DNA of 64,000 nt. It comes from Phragmites australis (Eukaryota > Streptophyta > Magnoliopsida > Poales > Poaceae). The notes below the pieces were generated by a model, which saw only the letters and a program-made list of their open reading frames with translations, was not told the DNA's origin and searched no databases. A program made the position numbers and the translations under genes. Shown piece by piece: positions 26,651 to 38,659 of the stretch; the stretch's first letter is position 1; every line of letters starts with the position of its first letter. The stretch covers positions 310,001 through 374,000 of the forward strand of contig NC_084929.1 in NCBI RefSeq assembly GCF_958298935.1, read 5' to 3'.

Positions 26651-26934
26651 AATGCATCAATCATTGTGTTTTTCTTCCAACAGTGACTAATTCTTTTTTT
26701 AAAAAAGACAAGAGAGTTAAGGAAGTATAAATATCCACCATGCTCTCAATCTTTCGCTTAAATTGTCGCCAAAAGATCTGCACAGAATAATTCACATTTT
26801 TTTTTAGAGTTGGAGTATTAAGATTTCATAGTGCAATGCGGGATTTTTTTTTATCTTGGTATGAGCTCTCTAATATCCAGTGGGGTAATATTTTAATGCA
26901 ACAGTGAGGTTGGTGAACAATATCACTGTATCAC

Positions 26935-27010
26935 TACTCCCTCCATTCCAAAATATAGGATGTATTAGAATTGGAAAAAGTCAAATTTCATACAAAATAT
27001 GTGCAACGGG
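26935..27010 (+). mobile_element. Stowaway-type MITE end (solo terminus)
   Basis: 'tactccctccattccaaaat' is the standard Stowaway/Tc1-mariner terminal repeat of grasses. No matching right end follows within 300 bases, so this is a truncated copy. Confidence 0.6.
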
Positions 27011-28129
27011 AACTAATCCAAAGACAAGCCGCACCTTCGAAGGTGCGGAGGAAGGATGGGGAAGCAGCGGTGAATCTACGCGAGGAGGAAGGATGAGGGA
27101 GCGGCGGCGTAGTCTGGTGGTCGGATCTGCGAGGTGAGAACAGGAGTAACAATAGTTGCTGGCGGTGGTCAGGCTCAGTCGCTAGAGCTGTAGTCCGGGC
27201 TCGTGGAGGCCAATTCTAGGGATGATGTCCTTCGAGAGCACGGCGGAATCCTCCTCCTAGCGAAGGCAGTGGCGGTGCCCCTGCGGCGGCGGCTTGGTTG
27301 GGAAGGAAGGAGGACACGCGGGGGCGAGACCGAGAGAGCGACGCGGGATTTGGTTGACAGCGGGAGGGAGGAAGAGGTCGTGGGCCAGCAGGAGCGAGCG
27401 CAGGACGTCTGTCTGGTCTCATGCTAGGAGGCCAACACACTAGATCAGCAGCGAGACGAGGCCGGACTCAGAGAGAGAGAGAGAGAGAGCCCGCAAGCAT
27501 ACACACATACGGCTTCAACGTCGACGATGGCTGGAGCGTGAGACTACCACGACGCGGCGGTCGGAACACGAAGCTACGACGGTGCAGCGGCCGGAGCACA
27601 TGCAGATACAAGCAGCAGAACTCAAACAAAAGACGGCTCAAGCGGCAGCAGGGCCTCGCCCTCTTTCTTCCTCAGCCGAGATTGCTGGAGCATTAAATTT
27701 ATTGGATTTAGCTATCACAAGGGATAGAGGGCGTGATGGATGTTCTGCTGGAGATGCATTTACAGCCGATGTTGATTTTAACCAACACTAAATTAAACCT
27801 TACAGTGATCTGATTGCCACTGACTGGACTGGATCATCATGTCTTTCTCTAACCATCAGGCATATCCAGCAATATATATACTTAGCTGATCTACTATGTA
27901 CATCCAGATGCGATGCTTCAAAGAAATTGCCGCGCAGACGCAGCGCTTTTGTATCGTTCCTGTAGCTGTCAGTTGGAATTAGAACTAAAATAAAAGTACA
28001 AGTCAACAAGGAAGATCGACGATGATCACGAACAAGATAGCATTTAATTAGCTTAAACCTGGGCAGATGATCCTGTATCCAAATTAGGAGACTACTCGTC
28101 AAGAGTTCGATAACTTCCCCTACGGCCTC
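27011..28129. other. GC-rich patch with an unidentified exon-like ORF
   Basis: 27011-27560 is GC-rich and leader-like with a short GA run (27471-27489). 27603-27791 (plus) reads IQAAELKQKTAQAAAGPRPL, then ALNLLDLAITRDRGRDGC, ending in TAA; it is preceded by a CAG that could be an acceptor. It looks like a last exon of some protein, but I do not recognise it. 27800-28129 shows nothing. Confidence 0.3.
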
Positions 28130-29058
28130 TGTCTCCTGTAGTTCTATAGCTAGTTTTCTTCGAGCGTAGCGCTTAATTTTTTATGTTTAGGTTCGGCCTG
28201 CGCACATAGCATCGACGTACTGACGGCTAGGCCTATCTGTGGTCATGGAGACTGCTATGGAGGCTCCGAGAAGCGTATCGGGCAGCTTATGCGAGAACCC
28301 GAGGTGTTTTTCGTGTGGTGTGCTGCAGGTGTCTCATTGTGGAGGATGCTGGTTATGGGAGCACTCGTCATCACCACTGTGCTAGAGGTGGTCATTGTTT
28401 ATATCACCGATTTCGTTGTCCCTATCATCTTTTGTTCATTGTTGCCATTTGGTGATAGAGATGGAGCTTTTGGCTGCTATAAGTGAAGTTTTGCGGCTTT
28501 TGTTTCTTTCTCGGATTCTCCAAAGTAGGCAGCGGACGTCTTCTCTGGCAAAGGTTGAGGGAGGGTGAGTAGATTGAAGTTGCGTGTGTGTGTGGGGGGG
28601 GGGGGGGTGTTTGCAGATCCCCTTGTTGTTGCTTCTAGATCTTTTGGTTATCGAATCTTTGTTTGACAGCACTGTACAAGGTTACTGGACCCACGACTCC
28701 AGCAAGCTGGTGGTCGGTGGTGTCAGTCTTTATTTTTCCTACTGGTATTCCACGTCGAGGTTGTCGATTCTCGTTCAGTGGTATAGATGCGGCCAAACGG
28801 TGGTTCCTAATCGTTGGCCACAATGTTTGGGTCTCCGTGTGGATTCCAATGTGGGGTTGGTTGTCATCCTGTTGTGCTGAGCTGATGACAGGGTTGCTGG
28901 CGTTGGTGGCGACGGAAGGCGAGGAAGATGGTGAAGATTGTAGAAAGGTCCTTTAGATCCTGTTTTGTAATTTTCAGTTGTTGTTAGGGTCCGTATGTAA
29001 TGCAGGGATGTAATTACAAGGCATATGAATGAAATCCTCCCCCATTCGCTAAAAAAAA
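28130..29058 (+). mobile_element. LINE-like 3' end
   Basis: The segment ends with 'atgaatgaaatcctccccc' and an A9 tract after 'attcgct', a tail typical of grass LINE 3' UTRs, preceded by 'ttgttgttagggtccgtatg'. No reverse-transcriptase protein can be read, so this would be 3' UTR only. The left limit is arbitrary. Confidence 0.35.
28594..28606. repeat. Poly(G) run after (TG)n
   Basis: Thirteen consecutive G residues directly following a short TG run. Confidence 0.9.
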
Positions 29059-29681
29059 AGAAAAAATTATGTGGATACCATTGCAAAGATGCATATGATA
29101 AAAAAATATTATTGGCTATGGAAATGACATACTAGCCCTAAGGCCATATGTCATAAAGACATCGATGATATTTTTCTACTTAGGTAATCTTTACTATGGT
29201 ATTTTTCAAATTCACCACTAATTAATTGATGGCTGGTGGTGCCAGGACGTGGCTATTTCGCGCGCGCTCGCACACAAGCGAACCAACAACTTTCTGACAG
29301 CAAGACAACTAGCGTTTGCGTGACAACACGAGCAGCCCGTCTGCACGACGCACGTGGGTAGGGTGGAACTAGCGTCGAGCCCACTTGCTTCGGGAGCAAG
29401 CCGCGCCCCACCCCCGGCCTCTGCCCGCGCATGACCGCCCACAGAAAAGAGAAATTTCACGGTGTGGCACAGAAAAGAGAAACTTGCTAAAAATTGTAAA
29501 GATACCAAAGTATTGAATAGCGATTGCAATTGTGTGTATTAAGTTAAGTTTTTGAGCACGAATTCCGAAACGGCATCTAGGATTTTAGAACGGAGGCCCG
29601 GCTGGGAAGAACCCGAATCATGCATGCAATTGCAAACGGGTCCAAACCCATTGAATCATGTATTGTCCGCATCTAAAATAT
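29059..29681. other. Intergenic DNA, no gene seen
   Basis: AT-rich on the left, with a short GC-rich patch (29250-29440). The 103-codon minus frame there has no recognisable motif. Confidence 0.55.
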
Positions 29682-29683
29682 TA

Positions 29684-29909
29684 CTCCATCTATTTAAAAA
29701 TAGTAGACGTATTTTTAAAAAAAAATCTTCAAATTATAAGAATGTATAGTGTATAAAAATTATACAAATAAATTCATAATTTAAAAAAATTTCACACTAT
29801 ATATATTTTGTAGCTATAAATGATATATTTTGTGAGAAAACTTTAGTCAAAATTCAACTTCGAAGACTGAGTTCAAAAGAAACCACCTACTATTTCTGAA
29901 CGAAAGGAG
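29684..29909. mobile_element. Stowaway-type MITE, complete
   Basis: 226-bp element with inverted termini (left CTCCATCTATTTAAAAATAG; right, read in reverse complement, CTCCTTTCGTTCAGAAATAG), flanked on both sides by the TA target duplication (29682-29683 and 29910-29911). AT-rich and non-coding inside. Confidence 0.88.
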
Positions 29910-30116
29910 TAATTATCTACATTGTTCCCTCATGTTTATTTTTTTACTCAATATCTAAAAAAATATTCATAAATGATATTATCTGCATCTAACTAATCAC
30001 ATATTCGATTAGTATTAATCCCTATTCCTAATTAGCACGTGTCTCCCTGTGCAAATTGCAAACGGAATCATGCAGATAGATAGGAGAAGCAAGACACCAA
30101 CAGAGCAGAGACGTGC

Positions 30117-30409
30117 GGCTATTTGTTTTTTAACCCCAATAGACTAAGTTAAAATTTAGCTAGAGGTTAAATCAGAGTAGTGTCAAATTTTAGCTCTAAA
30201 ATGATGTTTAGTTTGAAACCAAGCTAAAATTTAGCTGTAAAAATTTTGATGGACGATTTGACCTTTCAAGATTTATTCAGAAATACTTAAAAAATTTGAC
30301 CAATCAAATTATCAAAATTTAATCAAAATTTAACCTTAAACTAAATAAAAATCAAATTTTTAAGAAACGACCAAAATTTAACTTATCTTTGCCCTAACCA
30401 AACAGCCCC
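30117..30409. mobile_element. MITE with GGGGCTGTTTGGTT-type ends
   Basis: Right end (reverse complement) GGGGCTGTTTGGTTAGGG..AAGTTAAATTT pairs with left end GGCTATTTGTTTTTTAACC..AAGTTAAAATTT. Internal AAATTTTAGCT repeats. About 200 bp upstream of the VPS60 start codon, so it probably abuts that promoter. Superfamily (hAT or PIF/Tourist) not resolved. Confidence 0.7.
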
Positions 30410-30604
30410 GAGAAGACCGACCGACGGAGTCAGACTCAGGAAGCTTCTTCTTCCTCGGGCTCAACCTCAACTGCACGCCACGCGGCCACGCCACAAGCAA
30501 GGAAATTTCCCCTCCCCTCCTCCTCCTCCTCCTCCTTCTCCGCCCGCGCAGCCACAAACTCTCCTCCTCTCCCTCCCCGATTGGATCGGAGTCGACTCGC
30601 TTCG

Positions 30605-33104
30605 ATGAAGAAGATCTTCGGCGCCAAGAAGAACAAGGACCCGCCGCCCTCCATCCACGACGCCGCCGAAGGAGTAAGTACAGTTTTCCCTCCTCCTCAT
30701 CGTATTTCCTTCCTTAAGGGGGCTCCGAATTACTCTCCAGTGACAAAACAAAATCTTTCTTCTTTGCTCGGTCGCAGATCAGCAAGCGCGGCGATACCGT
30801 CGATGAAAAGATAAAGAAACTCGACGCCGAGCTCGCCCGCTACAAGGACCAGATCAAGAAGACGCGCCCAGGCCCCGCGCAGGAGGCCGTCAAGGCAAGA
30901 GCCATGAGGGTCCTCAAGCAGCGAAGGATGTGAGGAATTCTCTCACCGTCTTGCCCCCACCATCTTCTACCTCCGTACAGGATGGCTAAACACTAGTGCC
31001 ATCAACTCATATACAACTTTCTTCTTTACTTGTTTCCTCAACTGGAGATAATCAATTAATTGATTAATTGCTTTACTTATCTGTTCAGATTGCCTACAAT
31101 GCAGTCTTTAGCCATTAAGGATACATCTGTCTGTCTGCTTTTAATTGTTGCATTCTTTCTACAAAAAAGCTAATAAACTTTTCACCATAAGTTAACTAGT
31201 GCATTCAATAAACATACAAGTCATATTTTACAAGTGGTATCTCAATGTAGTAAGATACCACATTAGGGGTCCTATTTATAAGTATTTAACCATACAAATC
31301 AGACATCAAAATTGTGTTTTCGAAACTTGCTCATGCCAATGTTCAAAACAGACTTCATTGTGACTCGAGGGAGTAGTAAACTAGTTCCTGTAGGCACGAC
31401 AAAAAGGGGATTGCTATTGTACCACCTGACAATTGGTTAGGACATCTTGTTGCCCATTAACATTTGGGTAAATTTTAGCAAACCATTTGTGTGTGCTTCA
31501 TGACGCCATTTTAATGTTTCTGTCACTTCTTTTTCTGTGTTAAACTGTTAATCTATACTAGTCTTATCCTCATTGTCCATATGCTTTCCTTACAGGTACG
31601 AAGGACAGCGTGACATGCTGTTCAACCAAACATATAACCTTGACCAAGTTGCTTTTGCGTCTGAGGGACTTAAAGATGCTCAACAAACTGTACGGTTCCA
31701 GAGTTCCCTAAGAAGCTTCATTTCTGTTGATAAGTTCCATCCTGATTCCTATACTTTGGTTAAAAACGTTTTTCGCTGCTGAACAGATGACTGCGATGAA
31801 GGCTGCGAATAATGAGCTAAAAGGAATGATGAAAACTGTCAAGCTCGAAGATATAGACGTAAGTAGCATCCTTCTGTTTATCAGATTCCTCAATTTTGTC
31901 AGTATTCCCTCCTTACATGCATTTTCATTCGATTTCCTTATTTTTTCTTGTTTGCTTTTGTCTCTTGATTGCATCTCAATATACCTGCTTCTGTAATCTG
32001 TAGAGCATGCAAGATGAGATGATGGATCTTATGGACGTGAGCAATGAGATACAAGAAACTCTTGGCAGAAGCTACAATGTCCCTGATGATATCGATGAGG
32101 AAGAACTTATGGGGGGTACGGTTCATATTGACAGTCTGATTGTTCTTATATAATTTTTAATGCCACAAAATTTTCACAAACTGCATGCCTTACTGGAAAG
32201 TTTATGAAGAAAGTTAATTCTCTGTTTGCTGTCCTCATTCTGTTTCTTGAAAAATGCAGAGCTTGATGCTTTGGAAGCTGACATGGACTTTGAATCAGAG
32301 TCAGTCCCATCTTACCTTCAACCAGATCAAAATTCTGAACTTAACTTGCCTGCTGCACCAACTGGACATGCAGCACCGCTACCAAATCAGCAGCAGGTAG
32401 TGAATTGTGAGAATGTTCTTAGCTTTTTGCATGCTTTGCTCTTAGTGTTGCTTTTCTATGCTATCAGTTTCTTGAGTTTCACGTGACTGAATTTATTTAG
32501 TTTTCTTTATCTTGTCATGTGCACTAACCAATTGGCTAGAAACTCTTTATTTCGTGCACACTTATAGCTTGTAGGACATTATCGAAGCCTAGCGCAACTG
32601 TGGGGTCATGCTATTTCTGAACAATGTAGAGCACATTCTAACTTTATCCCGATGAACAACAGAGAAGAAAAATGTTATGAGCACGTATAAGGAGAACACT
32701 AAAAAAATGAGAACCTAGATAACTAGAAAATTATGTACTAAGAAGAAAATAGGCACCTCAATCCCATTTGAAGATGGATATGGGTGGCGGGAGTGTACAC
32801 ATACCACCAACTGAGCTATGCTCCCACATGGAAAAATCTTATAGATGGATCCGATCCTGTGTGCTGCGAACACTTATTCCTGTTGAGCATACCTGAAATA
32901 ATGATTCATAGACATATTGACATTCAATTTGTGTTTGCATCTGGTTCTCCACTGGCGTAGCATCCAGCTGGCACGTAGTTTGCTTGCCCCCAATTGGCGT
33001 TGGTTGATCCGTACTAACTATTTCTCTATATTCTTGTTTTTGATTTGGTGCAGGAGGATGAACTAGGATTGCCCACAGTGCCACATGCATCCATTCGTAG
33101 TTAA
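30605..33104 (+). CDS. VPS60/CHMP5-type ESCRT-III-associated protein
   Basis: Seven exons: 30605-30673, 30778-30929, 31596-31689, 31787-31858, 32004-32115, 32260-32396, 33054-33104. They give 228 codons with no frame break. The start MKKIFGAKKNKDPPPSIHDA and the segment RGDTVDEKIKKLDAELARYK are hallmarks of plant VPS60, as are GPAQEAVKARAMRVLKQRRM, YEGQRDMLFNQTYNLDQ, the acidic ETLGRSYNVPDDIDEEELM and the GELDALEADM motif. The protein is a Snf7-fold helical protein that works with the late ESCRT-III/VPS4 machinery at endosomes; the yeast ortholog binds Vta1 to stimulate the VPS4 ATPase. Length equals that of the family (about 230 aa). It appears complete and functional. The GC-rich leader just upstream and the conserved first residues support the start. 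Confidence 0.95.
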
Positions 33105-34129
33105 ACAATCACGGATCTTGAAGTCGATGTAAAAACCAGATATTTTGGGCATGGACAATTCAATGTAACTTTTCCTCGTATGTACCACTACGATTTGTTG
33201 TGACTTGCAGAAGGTGTAGATTTAATTCATTGCATAACATCCTGTTCTGGTGATGGTCCTGACATTCTTTCTGGAATAATGATGATATGGAGGGCATGGT
33301 GTACATACATATGAAAATCCATCTTGTTTCGGCATGTTTATTGTACCGCCACCGAGTTTGCCTTTTTAAAGATTTGATTTGAAGCCCAGGGTGACTGAAT
33401 GAATGAAACATTGCATCAGAGAGATTACATTTTGAACTTGCCTGTAATGTTTACTGTATGCTTGTTTTGGATTCATTAGTTGGCCCTGCTGTACGTTTTC
33501 GGATTGGTGATCTGGTTACGTACATGGGCATTGTTGTCTTTCTTTCTTTCTTTCTCTGGCGGGGCAGGGCCAGAAGGGAGGTGGTAGCAAATCAAGCCCA
33601 GTATGAGCATGGGTGAGTGCTGAATGCTGATCAAGTAGAGTAATAGTGGTGGTTTGTTTCCTTCTAGTCACCTGCTGATGGATGCAGTCTGAATGCTGCA
33701 TGTCCTCCTCCATTTGCATCTTGGTTTCATAATGTTAAGGCTGCTCCTCCTTCACATCTCGATTGATCAGTGTTCAGGACTTGACCGGCCGGCCGTCCAA
33801 TCGGGCACACAATATCTCACCTTAAATTCATCAGAACAAGGCAGGCTAGATCCATACGATTGATTTGGGCCTGATCATCGGCAAGTGCCTGTCGATGCAA
33901 TATGGGGCAAAAGTTACTGCTAGATTGATCATTTTGTTTTGAAAAAATTGGTCCTGTGACATTGAAAGATCTTCGTACCCATTTTAGAAATATACCATCT
34001 AGCTACACCAGATATCACCGAAAGGTCACCCCATTTAGCCATTTAGAAATATGCCATCCTGTCATGTTTCCGTCTATTCTATCATCTTCGTCTATCCTAC
34101 CATCTTTAGGAATGTTAGTCAGATCCATG
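33105..34129. other. 3' flank of VPS60 and intergenic DNA
   Basis: 33105-33480 is probably the VPS60 3' UTR. The rest holds a short TTTC run (33538-33556) and a small repeat of 'atttagaaatatgccat' type (33985 and 34041). No gene seen. Confidence 0.55.
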
Positions 34130-35180
34130 GGTTCAGATCCTTATAAGTTTTATATCTAATGGATGTGGATTCGGGTTCTAAATCCCACCCACAGGTTTGG
34201 TGGGTTGGGTACTTAGACTTGTAGCGGGTGCGAGCGCGAGTTTGGAATTTCCCCGTGGGTAACTTGTGGACACCCGAAACTTACATGTTTCGCCAACGAG
34301 GCAGCGACCCATTGGCCCAGCAGCCTAGCCCAACTCTAGAAACCCTAGCTCATAAGCTATTCTCCCATTGCCCCATTCCCCGCCGCTAGACGCCAGTCTC
34401 TCTCTCTCTCACACACACACACTCATGAGAATGTTGATAAGGTTGGGATTGCTGTAGGGATGGCAACGATAGCGCGACGGTCGGCGATGACGGTGAGTTG
34501 GAGCAGGCTGCCATCCTTAGAGAAGAGGATGCGCTCGACCTTGCTATGTTTGACGGCACTAACTCGTTGTAGCACCACTGGGAGCCCTTCGGGAGGTCCG
34601 CGACAGCGGAGGGCTTTAGGGGCCATGAAGAGGGAGTTGGAGAATTGCTTGGTGACTCGCGTGAGGGCCTTAGCTTGAAACTCTGGCGTGGGGGCTGGGG
34701 CAGGGCCGACAGTGAGGGCGATGAGGGCGGCGAGCGCGAGGAGTGCGGTGAGGAGGGGCTTATGCTGCCGGCCTGGAGCTCTAGCGCGGGCGCAGGGATC
34801 GGGGCTAGGGTGGGACTGGCATGTCGGCGGCGAGGGCGATGAGCGTGGGGGCGACGACAAACATGAGTAATGCAGCGATACAATATGTGTATATATGTTC
34901 GTCTTAGTGTTTTTTTCCTAATGATGTAAGACCCGGTGGGTTCCCACCAAGTTCAGGTGTGAGGGCACATTTCAACCTAATTAAGTATTTTGGGTGTGGG
35001 TCGAGTTTTGATTTTCGGGTTTCATGGTGAGCGGTTTTGGATGAATCCACACCCGACTTGACCCAAGCCGTCTTGTGGATGGGAATGGATCGCTCTATGG
35101 GTAGATTAAATTAACTGGTTAGTTGATTAAGTTAAAAAGTGGATCCACAGATCGATTCATACCCATCCCTAATCTTCTAC
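34130..35180. mobile_element. Candidate non-autonomous transposon with captured gene fragment
   Basis: The flanks carry the 'gggttc', 'cccacccac', 'ggtgggttggg' words and the opposing 'cccggtgggttcccacc', 'acccgacttgaccc', 'atacccatcccta' words seen at ends of many grass DNA transposons. The middle (34423-34860) encodes a protein fragment on minus. Exact ends and target duplication could not be set, so class (for example Pack-MULE) is a guess. Confidence 0.35.
34423..34860 (-). pseudogene. Plastid FtsH-type protease N-terminal fragment
   Basis: A 145-codon minus-strand frame contains a hydrophobic helix (LLTALLALAALIALT) and the segment HSKVERILFSKDGSLLQLT. That segment resembles the intermembrane/lumenal part of chloroplast type-A FtsH proteases (FTSH1/FTSH5 class), which precedes the AAA module. 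The AAA ATPase and HExxH protease parts are absent, and the similarity breaks down after 'VIADRRA'. So this is a fragment, not a gene. It has no introns and sits inside transposon-like DNA, which suggests capture or retroposition. The assignment is by recall of the family. Confidence 0.45.
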
Positions 35181-35589
35181 TTGCAACGCTCTTCTCCTCA
35201 TCTCGACAACTTGTCCCCATTCGCTGGCAATCGCCGCACCCATCAGGCTTCTGCAGGTAGTGAGCCGTTGTTGCTCCTCCTCCTAATCTCTCCACCTGGC
35301 AAGCTCTCTTTCTCCTCTGCTAGTGGTGTGTCTTACCGAGGGATGGCAGCGACGAGAGCAAATGGGGGTGCCTCTTCACAGGGAACAGTAGTACCCTCCG
35401 ATTGGCTGGAGGGGAGAGAATCGGTGGAGGGAGAGAAGGAAGGGAGGAGAAAGAGGCCCTCGGGCAACAGAGATAAGGCATGGTGGACAGTAAATGTGAC
35501 AGAGTGGCATATTTATAAACAAACCTATCTTTTGATGTGAATCAGGACAATTCAATGGCATATTTCTTTTGATGCCCGCCATAGATCGC

Positions 35590-35748
35590 TAGTGTGCCCC
35601 TCTCTTTGTTGGTTTCTTTATTTTTGTTTTGTTGTTTGACTGTGTGCATTTGTTCTGTGCAGAATTCGAAAGTGAGCTCTTATATGTTTGTATCGTCTTA
35701 CTATAACGCTAAGGGTCAATAATGTTTCGTTTATCAAAAATATTTCTT
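35590..35748 (+). mobile_element. Short LINE-like 3' tail
   Basis: Ends 'caataatgtttcgtttatca' plus AAAAA, closely resembling the terminal sequence of the LINE tail in ORTHRUS intron 1 (..ATAAAAACTTCC..ATCGAAAAAA). No coding part. Confidence 0.35.
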
Positions 35749-36500
35749 TTGATGCCACATAACCATTTTTTTCTCCTTTGATTTTTTATTTTCGAGGGGG
35801 ATCATCTGAAATATTTTATATGAAAGAAATTTTATTCCAACATAAAATAATATGCCGGCCTCTACACCCAGCATGATGCACGTAGCCTTTACAAAAGAAA
35901 AAAAAAGGAGGAATAAAGACTAAAACACAGAATACACAAAAAAATACTGAATTTCATGACAATACCTTCAACTCCTAATTACCGTAGACTAAAATATCAA
36001 AAGACGCTTGCTTCGTGCTATTTCCACCATGGATTGATCATCCTAGAATATACTCATGATTTGTTGTCTCCAAGTGCAGGAGTATGCATGCGTATTTGTT
36101 CCAAACTTCATTCAAGGTGTTTTACCAGAGCTCAAGTTTTTTTTTTCTCAATAGGTATGGATCTTTTTCGGCTTGCCATAGTGTTGTCACTCATAAGGTA
36201 CTCCACTAGTTGATGAGATCTTGTATAGTCGATAGTCAGATGTAGGACTATGATTTGTTGAGATTTTTTTCCTTGTCTGTATTACTGGTGGCAAATTTTA
36301 TTTTCCTTCAACTGAGCTCTTTGTTAATTTGAGCTCAAAGCTGGCCTAGCCATTAGCCAACCAGAGACTAGTATATCTATCTGCAGCATCGGACTAGTGG
36401 AGTACCAACCAGAAAAGAACACACAATCCTGTTTTGAATTCCCATCCCGGTCCAGTTTGTTTCTTTCCCAGAAGTCAAGTTTTTGCAGCAGCCCAGGCAT

Positions 36501-36551
36501 GACAACATAGGAGTACTATCTACAGTGACAACATAGGAGTACTATCTAAAG
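36501..36551 (+). repeat. 26-bp tandem duplication
   Basis: 'gacaacataggagtactatc' plus 'tacagt' (36501-36526) is immediately followed by the same unit with one difference near its end (36527-36551). Confidence 0.9.
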
Positions 36552-37358
36552 GGAAGGCCTAGGAATGATGTTGTTTTGTGTTTTGGAGTAGCTTAGACAA
36601 GGCTAAAAAACAAGCATCTATCTATCTGTCAGGTGTTGGTCAACATATTTCTTTTCAAAAAGCTCTGCTCCTCATAGCCCCTACGATGCAGTACTACTCT
36701 ACTGCTACCTGCATCATGATCCCTTCCTAGCTAGCTTAGTTCTGTTTGTTTTGAATCGTAAAGGTTAGATTGTAATTTTAATATGCAAAATAAAATAAAT
36801 AGTTTCAATTATTATTATAATATGTAAACTAAAATAACCAATTAGATTTAATCCATCTTTCATCGGTTTTTATAATTCACAATTCAATTTTTTACCATCT
36901 AAATTGGATTCTGTACACTTACTAATAGCACTTCATACATATAATAGTACATGGCATGCTTAAGGTTTCAACGAAACATAACCATCAACATCTAGCATCC
37001 AATGTTTGCGACACAATACCAAACATACAAGGAATAAATGATATCCTAAAGAAGGGGGGACAAGAAGGGGGGAAAACAAAGCATATTCGTACATCTGCTA
37101 GCATGTGTAAATATTTATCGCTGAAATGAATTCCAAAAACCTGAACTCAGCGATCTGAAACTCAAATTGTTGAAAGTATTATAAGATCTACTCCTCTTGT
37201 TAAAGGCAGTAATAAGCTCAGGTTTCACCGGAGATGCTCAAGTACAAAGGGCCAAAATTAGTGACACTTCAGTCCTGGCTACTTCATTACAGTACATGGG
37301 ACCAACTCAAAGCTTGAAGGAGAGTATCAATTTGTAAAGTTTCTTGGATGAAAACCAA

Positions 37359-37840
37359 CTACTGCAAAAAGGGTGGCAGGGCCAACAGATTTATTCGGCG
37401 CTTCTTCTTGCTTCCTTTTGAAGCACTGGATTTCGATGGGCTGGCGATGAGGTACACAAACACACCAACAAAGGAAACAACAGACACCAAAGACCCGTAT
37501 TTCCCAAAAAGTCTCTGCAAAGAAACAGTTTTCGATGAGTCCATGATGTGCTAAACAGAAGCTTTGCTGGTTTCCTACGTTGGTGCAACAGTAAGGTGAA
37601 AAAAATAGAGAATAATGATATTACCTTAGCCTGAAAGGTCCAAATGCAAATGGCAGAAGTCCGGAAAGTTGAGTGCCAGCACCAAAGGCACATCATTCAA
37701 ACATTAGAATCAGGAAAGGCTTTCGTATAAAACTAAACTGAATGCAATGCCATACAACTAACCAATTGAAACTTCTGCTGTGGGGGTCTCTCAGCAAAGA
37801 TGTCAAGTGGAAGGATGGGGGTCGAATAGGCCTCCTTCAG
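37359..37840 (-). pseudogene. Unrecognised terminal exons (gene fragment?)
   Basis: Read on minus, three exon-like blocks appear: about 37836-37760 (EAYSTPILPLDIFAERPPQQ, then KFQL before a GTTAGT donor); about 37700-37627 (ends AAG|GTAATA); and 37359-about 37523 after a TTTGCAG acceptor. The last reads RLFGKYGSLVSVVSFVGVFV, then YLIASPSKSSASKGSKKKRR, and ends at TAG. It has one membrane-spanning helix followed by a basic tail. I do not recognise the family. No upstream exons are evident before the RRM pseudogene at 38.7 kb, so this may be a fragment. Confidence 0.3.
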
Positions 37841-38659
37841 AAAAGAAAACTAGCCAGTTACACTCAAGGAACATAAAACTGCCAGAAGAATACAGTAAAA
37901 AGTATCTTTTAGCATGGGCAATTGGGCCTATCGGATAAGCCCCTCAATGAAATAACAGAATCGCATTGGAATCCTAAAGCAGAAGCTCCATTATAATAAT
38001 TCGATACTTATTACCAATCGGCACTATGTATAATTGTTTCAAAGGCATGTTTTCTTAAGTTCAGTAACTAAATTCAAACTAGAGTAAAATACATTTACGG
38101 TCTTAAACTTCTCCCCTTTCTCTCGTTTATTTTCTCGTGTCCTCTCTCTCTCATTTCTGTGCCTGCTCAACATCCTATTGCACCGCCGATCGATAGGCTT
38201 CACCGTAGGCATTTTTTTTGGCCATGATGGCGCGTCGGCTTGGCTGCTGGAGGATACACGCCAGCTGGTTGAGGAATTCGAACTAATAGCTCATCTACTT
38301 TAACCAATTCTCTTAACATTCATCTATATGCTCTAGCTAAATACAAAGCATAGGCAATTGCAGATATACAAAGCATAGGCCAGCAACAATGTTGGAACAA
38401 CGCCTGGAATATGCACGGACGTCGGAATGTTGATGTTGTAGTCGAGGCATTTCGACGAACAGTTCGTGGACACATCGATGGTGATGTCGCTGGTTGTAGC
38501 TTCGATGGCCAGGAACACTACAGCAGCAAGGCCAGTGTTGGTGACAGACTCCTTGGCAATGGTAGACGTAGTGGCTGCTTAGGACACAGTGGACGATGAG
38601 CTCGTCGTGACTCATGTCCGGGGTGGCTTCGCGTTCTTGTGATAACCCCCACTTGATCT

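Larger units (their letters stand above)
35181..37355. other. Intergenic DNA, mostly repeats and AT-rich sequence
   Basis: Contains a probable LINE tail (35590-35748) and a 26-bp tandem duplication (36501-36551). The 133-codon frame at 35139-35540 has no recognisable motif. 36740-36900 is AT-rich and MITE-like ('tgtttgttttgaatc'..), but its ends could not be paired. Confidence 0.5.

Noticed and set aside
34133..34145. 'gggttcagatcc' resembling a tRNA T-arm
   Set aside because: No A-box or cloverleaf partner upstream; the flanks are transposon-like. No tRNA gene was found in the window.
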